Of a stretch of DNA of 64,000 nucleotides, positions 27,960-35,752 are shown in pieces; the first letter of the stretch is position 1; each line of letters begins with the position of its first letter. The stretch comes from Sphingopyxis sp. LC81 (GTDB lineage Bacteria; Pseudomonadota; Alphaproteobacteria; Sphingomonadales; Sphingomonadaceae), in the NCBI RefSeq assembly GCF_000756375.1, contig NZ_JNFD01000035.1, positions 161,501 to 225,500 of the forward strand, given 5' to 3'. Both the position numbers and the translations under genes were made by a program. The notes beneath the pieces are model-generated. The model did no database searches, had not been told where the DNA came from, and worked only from the letters and a program-made list of their open reading frames with translations.

Positions 27960-28451
27960 GTCAATTTCCCTCGAACGCACCTCGCCCTGCCGCAAAAACG
28001 GCACAGCAAAATTTCCACCAATGTCAGTGCGACCCACGGTCCAAGCGACTCGGACCTTCCCCACGCATTAGGAAACATGGATTCCCGGAAATCCGCAAGC
28101 GCGTTAACACATTTTTATCAATCGCTAATTTGCACTAAACGAGCGATCATCCTCGCATCGCCTGTGGAGCAAAATACAACATATATTCAATGATATAATG
28201 TGAATTCCCTATCAAGATCACTCACCACCAAAGCGATGCCCTCGTCCCAATTAGAACCACAAATTAACACGGCTCGTCGCATTCGCCGCCCCGTCCGAGC
28301 GGCGAATTGGCCCAACTCTCCACGCGGCGTTAAGTGAATCCGGCACGATCTTAGCAAGGCCAATGCACCCGACCGGCGCACCCAAAAAACCGCGGCGAAA
28401 ATGCAATATTAAGGGTTGCCGGGCGATAATGGTTCACCAAAGGAGAGGTTG
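27960..28451. other. AT-richer intergenic region between the adhesin operon and the PilZ gene (divergent promoters expected)
   Basis: These 490 bases carry no convincing gene; the open frames running through are shadows. The stretch 28080-28260 is visibly richer in A and T than the surroundings. A 9-bp stem (ATTCGCCGC, 28281-28289, with GCGGCGAAT, 28299-28307) encloses a 9-base loop. A TATAAT hexamer occurs at 28194-28199 on the plus strand without a good -35. The start of the 21.6-kb adhesin/secretion operon and the PilZ promoter must both lie here. Confidence 0.6.
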
Positions 28452-28946
28452 GTGAGATCCTTGCTGGCGCATATCGCGGCCCCCGTCGAAACGACCGATC
28501 GCAGGCGAACGAGCCGCCGCACCCTCCGGCTCGATGTCGCGGCGCGCACCGCCACGACCGAATCCGCCGTGATCATCCGCAACCTGTCGCGGACCGGCCT
28601 GCTGATCGAGACCGGCGCGGGCTTTACCATCGGCGAAACCTTCCTGCTGGTCTTGCCCGAGCTCGGCGCCGCGCCCGCGCGCGTCGTCCGCCACGACGGC
28701 AGGCTCTTCGGCTGCGAATTTCTAACGCCCGTCCCCGCGAGCGCGATCAGCGCGGCGTTGCTCAAAGCCGCCCCGGACGAGGAAGCGGCCGACATGGCCG
28801 ATGCGGCGATCGCGAGCGATGCCAACGAACTTTATGCGCGGCGGCCGTCGAGCGCGATCCTGTTCACGGCGCTGACCGCCTTGTTCACGGCCGTGGCTCT
28901 TCTCTTCGTCTTTGCCCTCGTGTCGCTGAACTTCTCGGCGGGCTGA
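28452..28946 (+). CDS. PilZ-domain c-di-GMP-binding protein with C-terminal membrane anchor
   Basis: A protein of about 164 residues. A PilZ domain (about 12-95) contains the c-di-GMP signature: an Arg-rich RRRTSRR preceding the barrel, and NLSRTG, which matches the [DN]xSxxG motif. A hydrophobic helix at about 136-158 near the C-terminus predicts inner-membrane anchoring with the PilZ domain in the cytoplasm. The GTG at 28452 is chosen because AAAGGAG lies 6 bases upstream; a TTG at 28416 would add 12 residues. It is transcribed divergently from the giant adhesin. A role in coupling c-di-GMP to adhesin display is inferred from position only. Confidence 0.85.
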   Translation: MRSLLAHIAAPVETTDRRRTSRRTLRLDVAARTATTESAVIIRNLSRTGLLIETGAGFTIGETFLLVLPELGAAPARVVRHDGRLFGCEFLTPVPASAISAALLKAAPDEEAADMADAAIASDANELYARRPSSAILFTALTALFTAVALLFVFALVSLNFSAG

Positions 28947-29136
28947 GCCCTGCGCCCTTACCGCCGCGGGTTCGGGCGCCGCTGGTTTCCGGCGTCCACC
29001 CTCGCGAAAGGCTGCGCTCCATGACTGTCCCGGCTTTCTCGCGCCTGCGCGCACTCACTGCCCCCCTATCTTCCGGCGCTGAGCGCAGAATATGTCCGGT
29101 CGCAACCGGCGTCTGAGCGCCCTGCAAACAGCGTGC

Positions 29137-29171
29137 TTGGCTTCTACCGACCGCAACCTGTATAGACGGGT
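29137..29171 (+). promoter_or_regulatory. Promoter and putative self-operator of the GntR regulator
   Basis: TTGGCT (29137-29142), a 16-base spacer and TGTATA (29159-29164) form a plausible sigma-70 promoter. The -10 lies inside the imperfect palindrome ACCTGTATAGACGGGT (29156-29171), which shares ACCTGTATA with a site upstream of the TonB receptor gene. HutC-type GntR regulators commonly bind TGTATA-type palindromes, so autorepression is likely. Transcription would begin almost at the ATG at 29173. Confidence 0.55.
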
Positions 29172-29172
29172 T

Positions 29173-29973
29173 ATGGATTTTATCACTCGCACGCGCGGAC
29201 GCGGATCAAAGCTTTCGACTGGATCCGCGTCCGCCCGGCCCCGCAGCCCCGACGACGAAAATGACCGGTCTCCGCCTCGTTACGCCGCCATCAAGCAGAG
29301 CATTTGCGATGCCGTTCGCGACGGGCATCTGAAGCCGGGCGACCGGGTGCCGTCGGAAGCCGAGCTGGTCCAGCAGTTCGACGTGTCGCGCATGACCGCC
29401 AATCGGGCCCTACGCGAGCTACAGGCCGCGGGCGTCCTCGTGCGCCGCGCGGGCAGCGGATCGTTCATCGCCGAGCCCAAGCCGATCGGCCAGATGATCG
29501 AAATCCGCAATATCGCCGAAGAAATCCGGGAACGCGGGCATATCTACCGCGCGCGCGTCGTGCAGAATGACGAGATACGCGCCAATGCCGACATGGCGGC
29601 GCTGCTCGAGGTTCCGATCGGGACCCGGCTGTTCCACTCGATCATCGTGCATCATGAAGCCGAGTTCCCGATCCAGCTCGAAGAGCGTTTCGTGCTCGCG
29701 TCGGCCGCCCCCGACTATGGCAAGATCGACTTCACGCAGATGACGCCGAACGAATATCTGACAAGGACGGCGCCGCTCGAGCGCGTCGAACATCGGGTTC
29801 GCGCCGAGATGCCCGATGCGCGCACCCACAGCATGCTGGGGCTGTCGGACGGCGAACCCGTGCTGCGGATGACGCGCCGGACATGGAGCCATTCGCGCCT
29901 CGTCAGCCACGCCTGGCTGACGCATCCCGGATCGCGCTTCGAGCTGTCGGCCGCCTTCTCGATCGACGACTGA
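29173..29973 (+). CDS. GntR-family (HutC subfamily) transcriptional regulator with UTRA domain
   Basis: A 266-residue regulator. A variable Arg/Ser-rich N-terminus is followed by a GntR winged helix (about 38-105: YAAIKQSICDAVRDGHLKPG, then RVPSEAELVQQFDVSRMTAN quoted in part). A UTRA ligand-binding domain covers about 120-262, with LEERFVL and a C-terminal SRFELS motif. The ATG at 29173 is chosen because the operator-like palindrome ends 1 base before it; an upstream ATG at 29092 would place the operator inside the gene. It is convergent with the PepSY/TonB operon, whose promoter carries a similar palindrome, so that operon is the likely target. UTRA domains bind small molecules. No hut genes are nearby, so histidine control is not supported. 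Confidence 0.88.
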   Translation: MDFITRTRGRGSKLSTGSASARPRSPDDENDRSPPRYAAIKQSICDAVRDGHLKPGDRVPSEAELVQQFDVSRMTANRALRELQAAGVLVRRAGSGSFIAEPKPIGQMIEIRNIAEEIRERGHIYRARVVQNDEIRANADMAALLEVPIGTRLFHSIIVHHEAEFPIQLEERFVLASAAPDYGKIDFTQMTPNEYLTRTAPLERVEHRVRAEMPDARTHSMLGLSDGEPVLRMTRRTWSHSRLVSHAWLTHPGSRFELSAAFSIDD

Positions 29974-29984
29974 CCGCCGGCAGG

Positions 29985-30719
29985 TCAGGCCGCGCTGCGT
30001 GTGACGACGGGTTTGCGGCGCCGGCGCAGCCAGCGGAAGTCGGCGCGGCTGAAACTCTTGAACAGCAGGTAGAAGCCGGTGCCCGAGAGCCATAAGGCGC
30101 CGAAGGCAACGAAGATGATCAGCGGGTGATTGAAGCTCTTCCGGTTCACATAGTCCATATTGTGGAGCATCCAGAAGAAATCCCAGGTCCGCCAGGTATC
30201 GCCGCGCATGACGAGAAAGCGCGCGGTGTCGAGCGCGACATAGGCGCTGCTATTCTCGGCATCGGCGAAGTCGACACGCCACATCGCGCCTTCATGGTCG
30301 CGCGATTCGAGATTCGGCTTCGCCAGCACGCTGACCTTGCGGATCGGAGCCTCGTTCATCATCGAGGCGACATCACGGGCCATTTGCTCGTCGACATGAA
30401 CAAGCGCGCCGCTCGTCGCGTCGACCAGACGAACACCCTTGGCAGACCGAAGCTCATAGACCGGCCGGGCACCGAGGTCGCGCAGGATCACCCCGGTCAC
30501 GGGCTCCCCGCGCGGCAAGGCGGCGACGTCGAAATACGCCCCGGCCGGCAGCGGATGCGCGTGCGACATGCCGCCGCCATGGCCACCGACCTTGTCCTTG
30601 TCGAGCAGCGCCATCACCGAGCCGCTCAGGGCCCAAAGGAGGAACTGGAGGCCAAGGATGAGCCCCACCCATTTGTGAATGCGCCGGAAGAACAGCGGCG
30701 TCAGCCGGATGCGTTTCAT
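29985..30719 (-). CDS. PepSY-domain membrane protein (second of pair)
   Basis: A 244-residue protein with an N-terminal helix after RRIHKWVGLILGLQFLLWAL, periplasmic PepSY-like repeats (about 75-190), and a C-terminal helix preceded by WDFFWMLHNMDYVNR and followed by an Arg-rich tail. The W-x-x-HNMDY block is typical of the PepSY_TM family found beside TonB receptors and iron or copper uptake and reduction genes. The ATG at 30719 overlaps the stop of the preceding PepSY gene (ATGA). A His-rich GGHGGGMSHAH segment lies just after the first helix and could touch metal. The function is not established. Confidence 0.82.
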   Translation of the reverse strand: MKRIRLTPLFFRRIHKWVGLILGLQFLLWALSGSVMALLDKDKVGGHGGGMSHAHPLPAGAYFDVAALPRGEPVTGVILRDLGARPVYELRSAKGVRLVDATSGALVHVDEQMARDVASMMNEAPIRKVSVLAKPNLESRDHEGAMWRVDFADAENSSAYVALDTARFLVMRGDTWRTWDFFWMLHNMDYVNRKSFNHPLIIFVAFGALWLSGTGFYLLFKSFSRADFRWLRRRRKPVVTRSAA

Positions 30720-31420
30720 GCCTTGTTCCTTTTGCGACGCTTGAAGGACCAGATCAGCAGCCAGGCGCCCGTCAGCGCCATGGCAAAGGCGCTCCATGTC
30801 GCGACGCGAAGCAGCGGATTGTTGACGTCGGTCCGTTCGTCATAGTCCATGATGTGCAGCATCCAGGCGAAATCGAAGACGCGCCACAGCGCATGCCGGC
30901 GCGAAATCAGCTCGCCGGTTTGCGGCGAGAGATAGAGCGTCGGACGATTCCAGCCCTCGAACTCGACCTGCCAATAAGGCGGCTTGCGCGACTGCATTTC
31001 CTGCGGTGCCGTAGTGAGCAAACGCACCGACACGATCCGCCCGTCGCCGGTGTAGATGCGCCGCGCCTGCGCCCGAACCTGGGACTCGGTCAGCGCAGGC
31101 AGCGGCGCGCCCGAGCGGGCATCGTAGAGGCGCGCGCCTTCGGGTGTCTCGGCGCGCCAGACGGGCCGGTCGAAAAAGCGCTGCAGCCGGAGTTCGGACG
31201 CGCCGGGCGCCGCCGCGACGATGCGCGCGGGCGGTGCAAGGCCGGCAAGGTCGAACGGTTCGGCAACCGGCGCCCGCACGAGATTGTCGCCATGGATGAT
31301 GTCGATATGGACCACCACCATGTAGAGGCCGGTCAGCGTCCAGAGCAGTGCCTGGACGCCGACGACCAGCGCCAACCATTTATGCGTTCGCCGAACAAGC
31401 AGCGGCCAACGGATCGCCAT
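30716..31420 (-). CDS. PepSY-domain membrane protein (first of pair)
   Basis: A 234-residue paralogue of the following gene with the same plan: an N-terminal RRTHKWLALVVGVQALLWTL helix, a periplasmic domain with LYLSPQTGELISRRHALWRV, the FDFAWMLHIMDYDER block, and a C-terminal helix with a basic tail. It starts 11 bases after the TonB receptor stop, giving a receptor-PepSY-PepSY operon. The pair may form a heterodimer in the inner membrane, perhaps acting on the imported metal or ligand. That is inference from gene order. Confidence 0.82.
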   Translation of the reverse strand: MAIRWPLLVRRTHKWLALVVGVQALLWTLTGLYMVVVHIDIIHGDNLVRAPVAEPFDLAGLAPPARIVAAAPGASELRLQRFFDRPVWRAETPEGARLYDARSGAPLPALTESQVRAQARRIYTGDGRIVSVRLLTTAPQEMQSRKPPYWQVEFEGWNRPTLYLSPQTGELISRRHALWRVFDFAWMLHIMDYDERTDVNNPLLRVATWSAFAMALTGAWLLIWSFKRRKRNKA

Positions 31421-31431
31421 TCCCCCTGCCC

Positions 31432-34134
31432 TCAGAATGCCGTGCGGAAACCGACGTAGAAACGCCGTCCGAGCAGATCATAGGTCATCGTGTCGGTGTT
31501 CGCATCGGTGAAGCTCTGAATATAGGGCGCCTTGCGATCGAAGAGATTGTCGACCCCCAGCTGGAAGCGGGTTTTTTCGTCGATCTCGAATGCGACCTGA
31601 AGATTATGATAGAAGACATTGGGCGTGCTGTAGCCGATCTCGCCGGGGTCCGCATTGAAGTCGGTCGCCTTACCCACCCACTGGGTCGACCAGGTCGCGC
31701 TGATACCGTCCTTTTCGGCGGTCAGCACGCCATAGCCGCGCCATTTCGAATAGCCGCCATTACCGCCCCCGATGAAGCCGTCGAAATCGATCGGCGCGCC
31801 GCCGGGGAAAGGCAGGACGACATATTTGTTGAGGTAGGTGAGGTTGACGTCGAGCGAGATGTTCACGCTGCCGATGCCGCCCGCGTAAACGAGACCGAGA
31901 TCGAGCCCGTTCATTTCCTCGCGGCCGGTGTTGATCGGCTGCGCCGAGAGGAAAGTGACTTCGCCGGTGAGCGGGCTGCGCGTGAAATCGTCGCAGAAGG
32001 GATGCGACAGGTTCGTGCTGGCGTAGCAGATGGCGAGCTTGGTCGACCCCGGAATCGCGCGGATCGCGTCCTTGATCTTGATATCGAACCAGTCGGCGGT
32101 GAGCGACAGGCCGGGGACGAGACCCTTGGGCGAAACGACCGTCCCGACCGTCCAGGTGGTCGAACTTTCGGGCTGCAAATTCTCGTTACCGCCCACCGTC
32201 GTCAAAATCGTGGTGCCGAGCTGGACATAGTTCGCCGGGACTCCCGACGCCCGGCAATTGGCGATCAGCCCGGCATTGCCGCTGGTCGAATAGCGCGAGC
32301 ACGGATCGGTCGTGGTCAGATTGCCTTCGGACACACCGCCGAACAATTCGGGGACATTCGGAATGCGAAAACCGGTGCCATAGGTGCCGCGCAGGCGGAA
32401 GCTGTCATTGATGACCCAGTCGAGGCTTCCCTTGTAGTTCCAGTCGCTGCCGAACAGGTCGTAGTTCGAATAGCGGACCGCGCCGCCCGCCGTCAGCGCC
32501 TGAAAGAAGGGCGTATCGGCAAGGATCGGCACCGACAGCTCGAGATAGGCTTCCTTGGCGGTGCTGGTTCCCGAAATCGGGCTTTGCTGGTTGGTGTTGG
32601 CGATGCCGAGCACGGTCAGCGGATCGGGATCGCGCCAGCCCTTTTCCTTGCGATAGACAACGCCCGCCGCGAACGAGACGGGCCCCGCGGGCAGCTTGAA
32701 CAGATCGCCGTTGAGGTCGGCGGTGACCGTCGCGAGCTCATTCCCGCCGCGATCGCGCGATGTGAAGAGGATATAGTCGAGAACCTGCGGGGTCAGGTCG
32801 CCGAAGCCAAGATAGTCGGCGCAGGGGATCGTCGCGCCGGCGGCGAGGCTGCACTTTGTCGTGTCGAGCGTGTTGCGGACACGTTCCAGATTGGCGATGT
32901 TGGTCGACCCGTCGACCGCCGTGTTGCGGCCGAACGCGCCCGCGACTTCCCAACCCCAATCGTTGGACAGCTTGCCGCGCAGGCCGAACGTGCCCTGCCA
33001 GGTATCGGTCTCCTGAAAAAACTGGCGCGGGCCGGGCTCGGCGAGGCGGCGCTGGATGAGGACAATATTCTGTCCCGTCGGGTTGGTCGGGTTGCTCGCC
33101 GCGATCGACAGATTACGCAGCGTTCCCGGCGTCGCGATCTGGTTCGATTTGCGGAAGGTGTAGAGGAACTCGCCAAACGCCTCGATATTGTCGGCGATGT
33201 CATAGTCGGCGAAAAAGGCGGTACTGACGCGCTCGACGGGGCTGACCGCGTTCAGGAACGGGTTCGAATTGAAATTATGCTTTGCCGCGCTGTACGGCTC
33301 GAAGAAATTGCCGTTGCCGCCCAGCACCTGATTGAAGTTGATCTGCTGACCGTTCGGCAGCACCGCGCGGCCGCCGATCGTCGACGCGCTGTTGACGCAG
33401 CTCAGCGCGCCGGGCGTGGTCTCCGCCAGCGAGCAGGGCGCGCGGCTCGCCATGTTGACCGCCTTGGTCTTCTGATAGGTGACGGCCGCCATGAAGCCGC
33501 CGCGATCGTTGCGGACGCCCCAGAGGAGGTCGGCGGTGAAGTCCGATCCGTCGCCCTTTTCGGTAAGCCCCTGACGAACGCTGAGGCCAAGGCCTTCATA
33601 GTCGGTGCGGGTCACGAGGTTGACGACGCCCGCCATCGCGTCGGCGCCGTAGATCGCCGAAGCGCCGTCCTTGAGGACGTCGGTGCGCGCGAGCGCCGCG
33701 ACGGGGATCATGTTGAGGTCGGGCGACGAGTTCGCCCCGGTGCCACCCGCGACGAGACGGCGGCCGTTGAGCAGGACGAGCGTGCGCTTGATGCCGAGGC
33801 CGCGCAGGTTCACCTGCGCCGTGCCATAGCCGTTGTTCGCCCAATAGGCCGAGGTCTGGTTGCCCGCGAAGCCCGCGTTGGCGGGGAGGCGCTGCAGCAC
33901 GGTCTCGATATTGACGACGCCCGTATTCTCGATCTGCTCGGCCGAGACCACCGTTGCCGGTCCAACCCCGGCGAGATCCTGGCGGCGGATGCGCGACCCG
34001 GTCACAACGATATCGCTGCCGCTGGTCGCGCCTTCAGCGCCCGTCTCGGGTGCCGACTCGGCTTGCGCGAATGCTGGCGCGGAAATGCCCGCACAAACCG
34101 CTGCACCGGCGAGCAAAACTGTCCTGATCTTCAT
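31432..34134 (-). CDS. TonB-dependent outer-membrane receptor
   Basis: A 900-residue receptor with a signal peptide (cleavage near AFA-Q, residue 23), a DIVVTGSRI TonB-box/plug start, a plug domain to about residue 180 (LVLLNGRRL, DVLKDGASAIYGADAMAGVV) and a 22-strand barrel ending in the terminal Phe of YVGFRTAF. The plug is of the sphingomonad type with many possible substrates, and the sequence alone does not name one. It heads an operon with two PepSY proteins. Its upstream region carries both a palindrome shared with the GntR gene and the ECF-type promoter motif shared with the copper genes, which points to a metal or metal complex. Confidence 0.93.
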   Translation of the reverse strand: MKIRTVLLAGAAVCAGISAPAFAQAESAPETGAEGATSGSDIVVTGSRIRRQDLAGVGPATVVSAEQIENTGVVNIETVLQRLPANAGFAGNQTSAYWANNGYGTAQVNLRGLGIKRTLVLLNGRRLVAGGTGANSSPDLNMIPVAALARTDVLKDGASAIYGADAMAGVVNLVTRTDYEGLGLSVRQGLTEKGDGSDFTADLLWGVRNDRGGFMAAVTYQKTKAVNMASRAPCSLAETTPGALSCVNSASTIGGRAVLPNGQQINFNQVLGGNGNFFEPYSAAKHNFNSNPFLNAVSPVERVSTAFFADYDIADNIEAFGEFLYTFRKSNQIATPGTLRNLSIAASNPTNPTGQNIVLIQRRLAEPGPRQFFQETDTWQGTFGLRGKLSNDWGWEVAGAFGRNTAVDGSTNIANLERVRNTLDTTKCSLAAGATIPCADYLGFGDLTPQVLDYILFTSRDRGGNELATVTADLNGDLFKLPAGPVSFAAGVVYRKEKGWRDPDPLTVLGIANTNQQSPISGTSTAKEAYLELSVPILADTPFFQALTAGGAVRYSNYDLFGSDWNYKGSLDWVINDSFRLRGTYGTGFRIPNVPELFGGVSEGNLTTTDPCSRYSTSGNAGLIANCRASGVPANYVQLGTTILTTVGGNENLQPESSTTWTVGTVVSPKGLVPGLSLTADWFDIKIKDAIRAIPGSTKLAICYASTNLSHPFCDDFTRSPLTGEVTFLSAQPINTGREEMNGLDLGLVYAGGIGSVNISLDVNLTYLNKYVVLPFPGGAPIDFDGFIGGGNGGYSKWRGYGVLTAEKDGISATWSTQWVGKATDFNADPGEIGYSTPNVFYHNLQVAFEIDEKTRFQLGVDNLFDRKAPYIQSFTDANTDTMTYDLLGRRFYVGFRTAF

Positions 34135-34181
34135 CGCGAAACCCCCTGTTGGTTGCGTTACCCACCGCAGAGAGCATCAAA

Positions 34182-34191
34182 TGTATATACA
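34182..34191 (-). promoter_or_regulatory. Putative GntR operator upstream of the TonB receptor gene
   Basis: The perfect palindrome TGTATATACA lies 48 bases upstream of the receptor ATG. In the minus-strand direction it reads ACCTGTATATACATTT and shares ACCTGTATA with the site at 29156-29171 in front of the GntR gene. A weak -35 (TTAAAC) lies 17 bases before TGTATA, so the palindrome may cover a -10 element. Confidence 0.55.
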
Positions 34192-34259
34192 GGTCAATAA
34201 AAATTTACGTTTAAGATCAATATCTTATATAGCACTCAAGGGAGCGCAGTCGGTCCATA

Positions 34260-34287
34260 TAATACGCATCCGAAGCATCTACCCCTC
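34260..34287 (-). promoter_or_regulatory. ECF-type promoter motif upstream of the TonB receptor operon
   Basis: On the minus strand GAGGG (34287-34283), 16 bases, then CGTATTA (34266-34260). The same motif with identical spacing precedes the cnrY-like gene, copC and copA. It is 125 bases from the receptor ATG, leaving room for the GntR palindrome in the leader. It is probably read by the adjacent ECF sigma factor. Confidence 0.6.
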
Positions 34288-34657
34288 ATGCCGAATGACA
34301 TTTTTTTGAACGCGGGCAGCGATGCGTGCCGGGCGCCAGCCAGGCCGCAAAAACCCAGGACTGGCCCTCGCCGCCAAAGGCCATCTCGTCGAAGGCGTTC
34401 TTGCTCGCGTCGGGCATTTCCATCCCCGCGAATCGCGCGGGATGCCGGGAACGGCGAGTCCTTTTATCGCTTTCTGTCGTTCGCGAAGGAGCGGCGGCGG
34501 GAGATTCCACCGCCTTTGGCCGGGCCCGGCCGGGCCTGCGTCGGGTCGGGCGATGGTCACCAGCTAGATAGCGGCGTCGCCTGCGAAAGCCTGGAGCGCA
34601 AGGCGGCGATAGGAGTGCACACGATGTGCCTCGTCTCGATGCGCCGCCCGCCGCGGC
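34288..34657. other. Intergenic region between copB and the TonB receptor promoter
   Basis: No gene is supported here; the short frames on both strands lack family features and good ribosome sites. I see only small GC-rich stems, and no convincing terminator for copB. Confidence 0.5.
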
Positions 34658-35752
34658 TCAGAACCAGGCGCGTATCCCCATGACGAAGCTGGCCCCGCTC
34701 GCATCCTCGCCCGCCGCGCGGGCAAAGCGCGCGGTGTCGCCCACCTTGCGCGCCCATTCGACACCGACATAGGGCGCGAACTCCCTGACGATTTCATATC
34801 GCAGGCGAAGCCCCAGCTCGACGTCGGACAGGCCCGAGCCCGTTCCGGTTTCGGGCACATCCTGCGCCGAGAAATTGAGTTCGGCCATCGGCTGGAGGAT
34901 CAGTTTCTGGGTGATGCGCTGGTCGTAATAGCCCTCGAGGCGGCCGAGCAGGTCGCCCTTGTTCGAGAGGAACAACGCGCCCTCGACTTCGAACCAATAG
35001 GGCGCCAGCCCCTCGAAGCCGATTGTCGCATAGGTTCGGTCGGGGCCGGGGCCCAGATCCTGCCGGATACCCGCCTGCGCGTTGAAATAGGGGCCGATCG
35101 CGCGGCTGTAGAGCGCTTGAACTTCGGCGCCCTCAATGCCTTCGCCGAAGACGCCCTCGCCTTCGCTTTTGAGTGTGAGCCGGTTGATGTCGCCGCCGTA
35201 CCAGGCCTCGCCAGCCCAGCGGAAACCGTCGCCGCCCTTGCGCGCCTGATATTCGGCGAGATTGAAGCTGATAAAGGCGATGGTCTGCGCGCCATTCTCC
35301 TTCATCATCTCGTGGCGCGAATGTTCCATTGCGGCGCCCGGATAGATGCGGTCGGCATACCAGTCGGCCGGCGGCGCCGGCGCGGTGCCATCGCCCGGCG
35401 GCAAGTCCGTGCCGCTCGCCGCGGTCGCCTTCTCCATCCCCTCCGTGGCGGGCGGGTCCTTCGGCGTACAATGGCCCATTTTGGCATGTTCGGGCGGACA
35501 ATCGGGATCGGATGACGACATCGTCCCATGATCCATCGCGCCCGCGTCAGCCTTCTCTTCGGAGACGTCGGGTTCCGGTGTGCAATGGCCCATCGCCGCA
35601 TGCTCGGGCGAACAGCCCGGAGACTCGGCCGATGGCTTTGCCGCCGGCGCGGGCGCCGAACCGTGCATCGAATGATCCGCCGACTGGGCCGCGGCGGGAA
35701 CCGCGAAGGCGAGCGGCGCGATGCCCGAGAGAAGGAGCGCGATGCGCGTCAT
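34658..35752 (-). CDS. copB: Copper resistance outer-membrane protein CopB
   Basis: A 364-residue protein with a signal peptide (about 1-22, AAA-Q). A Met/His/Cys-rich linker (about 25-130) contains two copies of C-x-PEHA-x-MGHCTP. The C-terminal CopB barrel domain (about 145-364) includes WYADRIYPGAAMEHSRHEMM and ends in Phe (GIRAWF). CopB works with CopA to sequester or detoxify periplasmic copper. The ATG at 35752 overlaps the copA stop by ATGA; the longer open frame upstream lies within copA and is not used. Confidence 0.93.
   Translation of the reverse strand: MTRIALLLSGIAPLAFAVPAAAQSADHSMHGSAPAPAAKPSAESPGCSPEHAAMGHCTPEPDVSEEKADAGAMDHGTMSSSDPDCPPEHAKMGHCTPKDPPATEGMEKATAASGTDLPPGDGTAPAPPADWYADRIYPGAAMEHSRHEMMKENGAQTIAFISFNLAEYQARKGGDGFRWAGEAWYGGDINRLTLKSEGEGVFGEGIEGAEVQALYSRAIGPYFNAQAGIRQDLGPGPDRTYATIGFEGLAPYWFEVEGALFLSNKGDLLGRLEGYYDQRITQKLILQPMAELNFSAQDVPETGTGSGLSDVELGLRLRYEIVREFAPYVGVEWARKVGDTARFARAAGEDASGASFVMGIRAWF

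Noticed and set aside
27960..28064. Upstream extension of the adhesin reading frame by 35 codons.
   Set aside because: No ribosome site at the distal start, whereas GAGG lies 9 bases before the ATG at 27959.
14316..28193. Two very long plus-strand open frames (about 2051 and 2520 codons) opposite the adhesin gene.
   Set aside because: They mirror the codon structure of the high-GC adhesin gene and encode Arg/His/Asp/Gly-rich repeats with no family features; the minus strand gives the coherent repeat/VWA/RTX protein.
28194..28199. TATAAT before the PilZ gene as its promoter.
   Set aside because: There is no acceptable -35 at 16-18 bases and the distance to the gene is about 250 bases, so it is mentioned only as part of the intergenic region.
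29173..29973. Naming the GntR regulator HutC and assigning histidine utilisation.
   Set aside because: It belongs to the HutC subfamily by UTRA domain, but no hut genes are present and the nearest operator lies before a TonB receptor operon.
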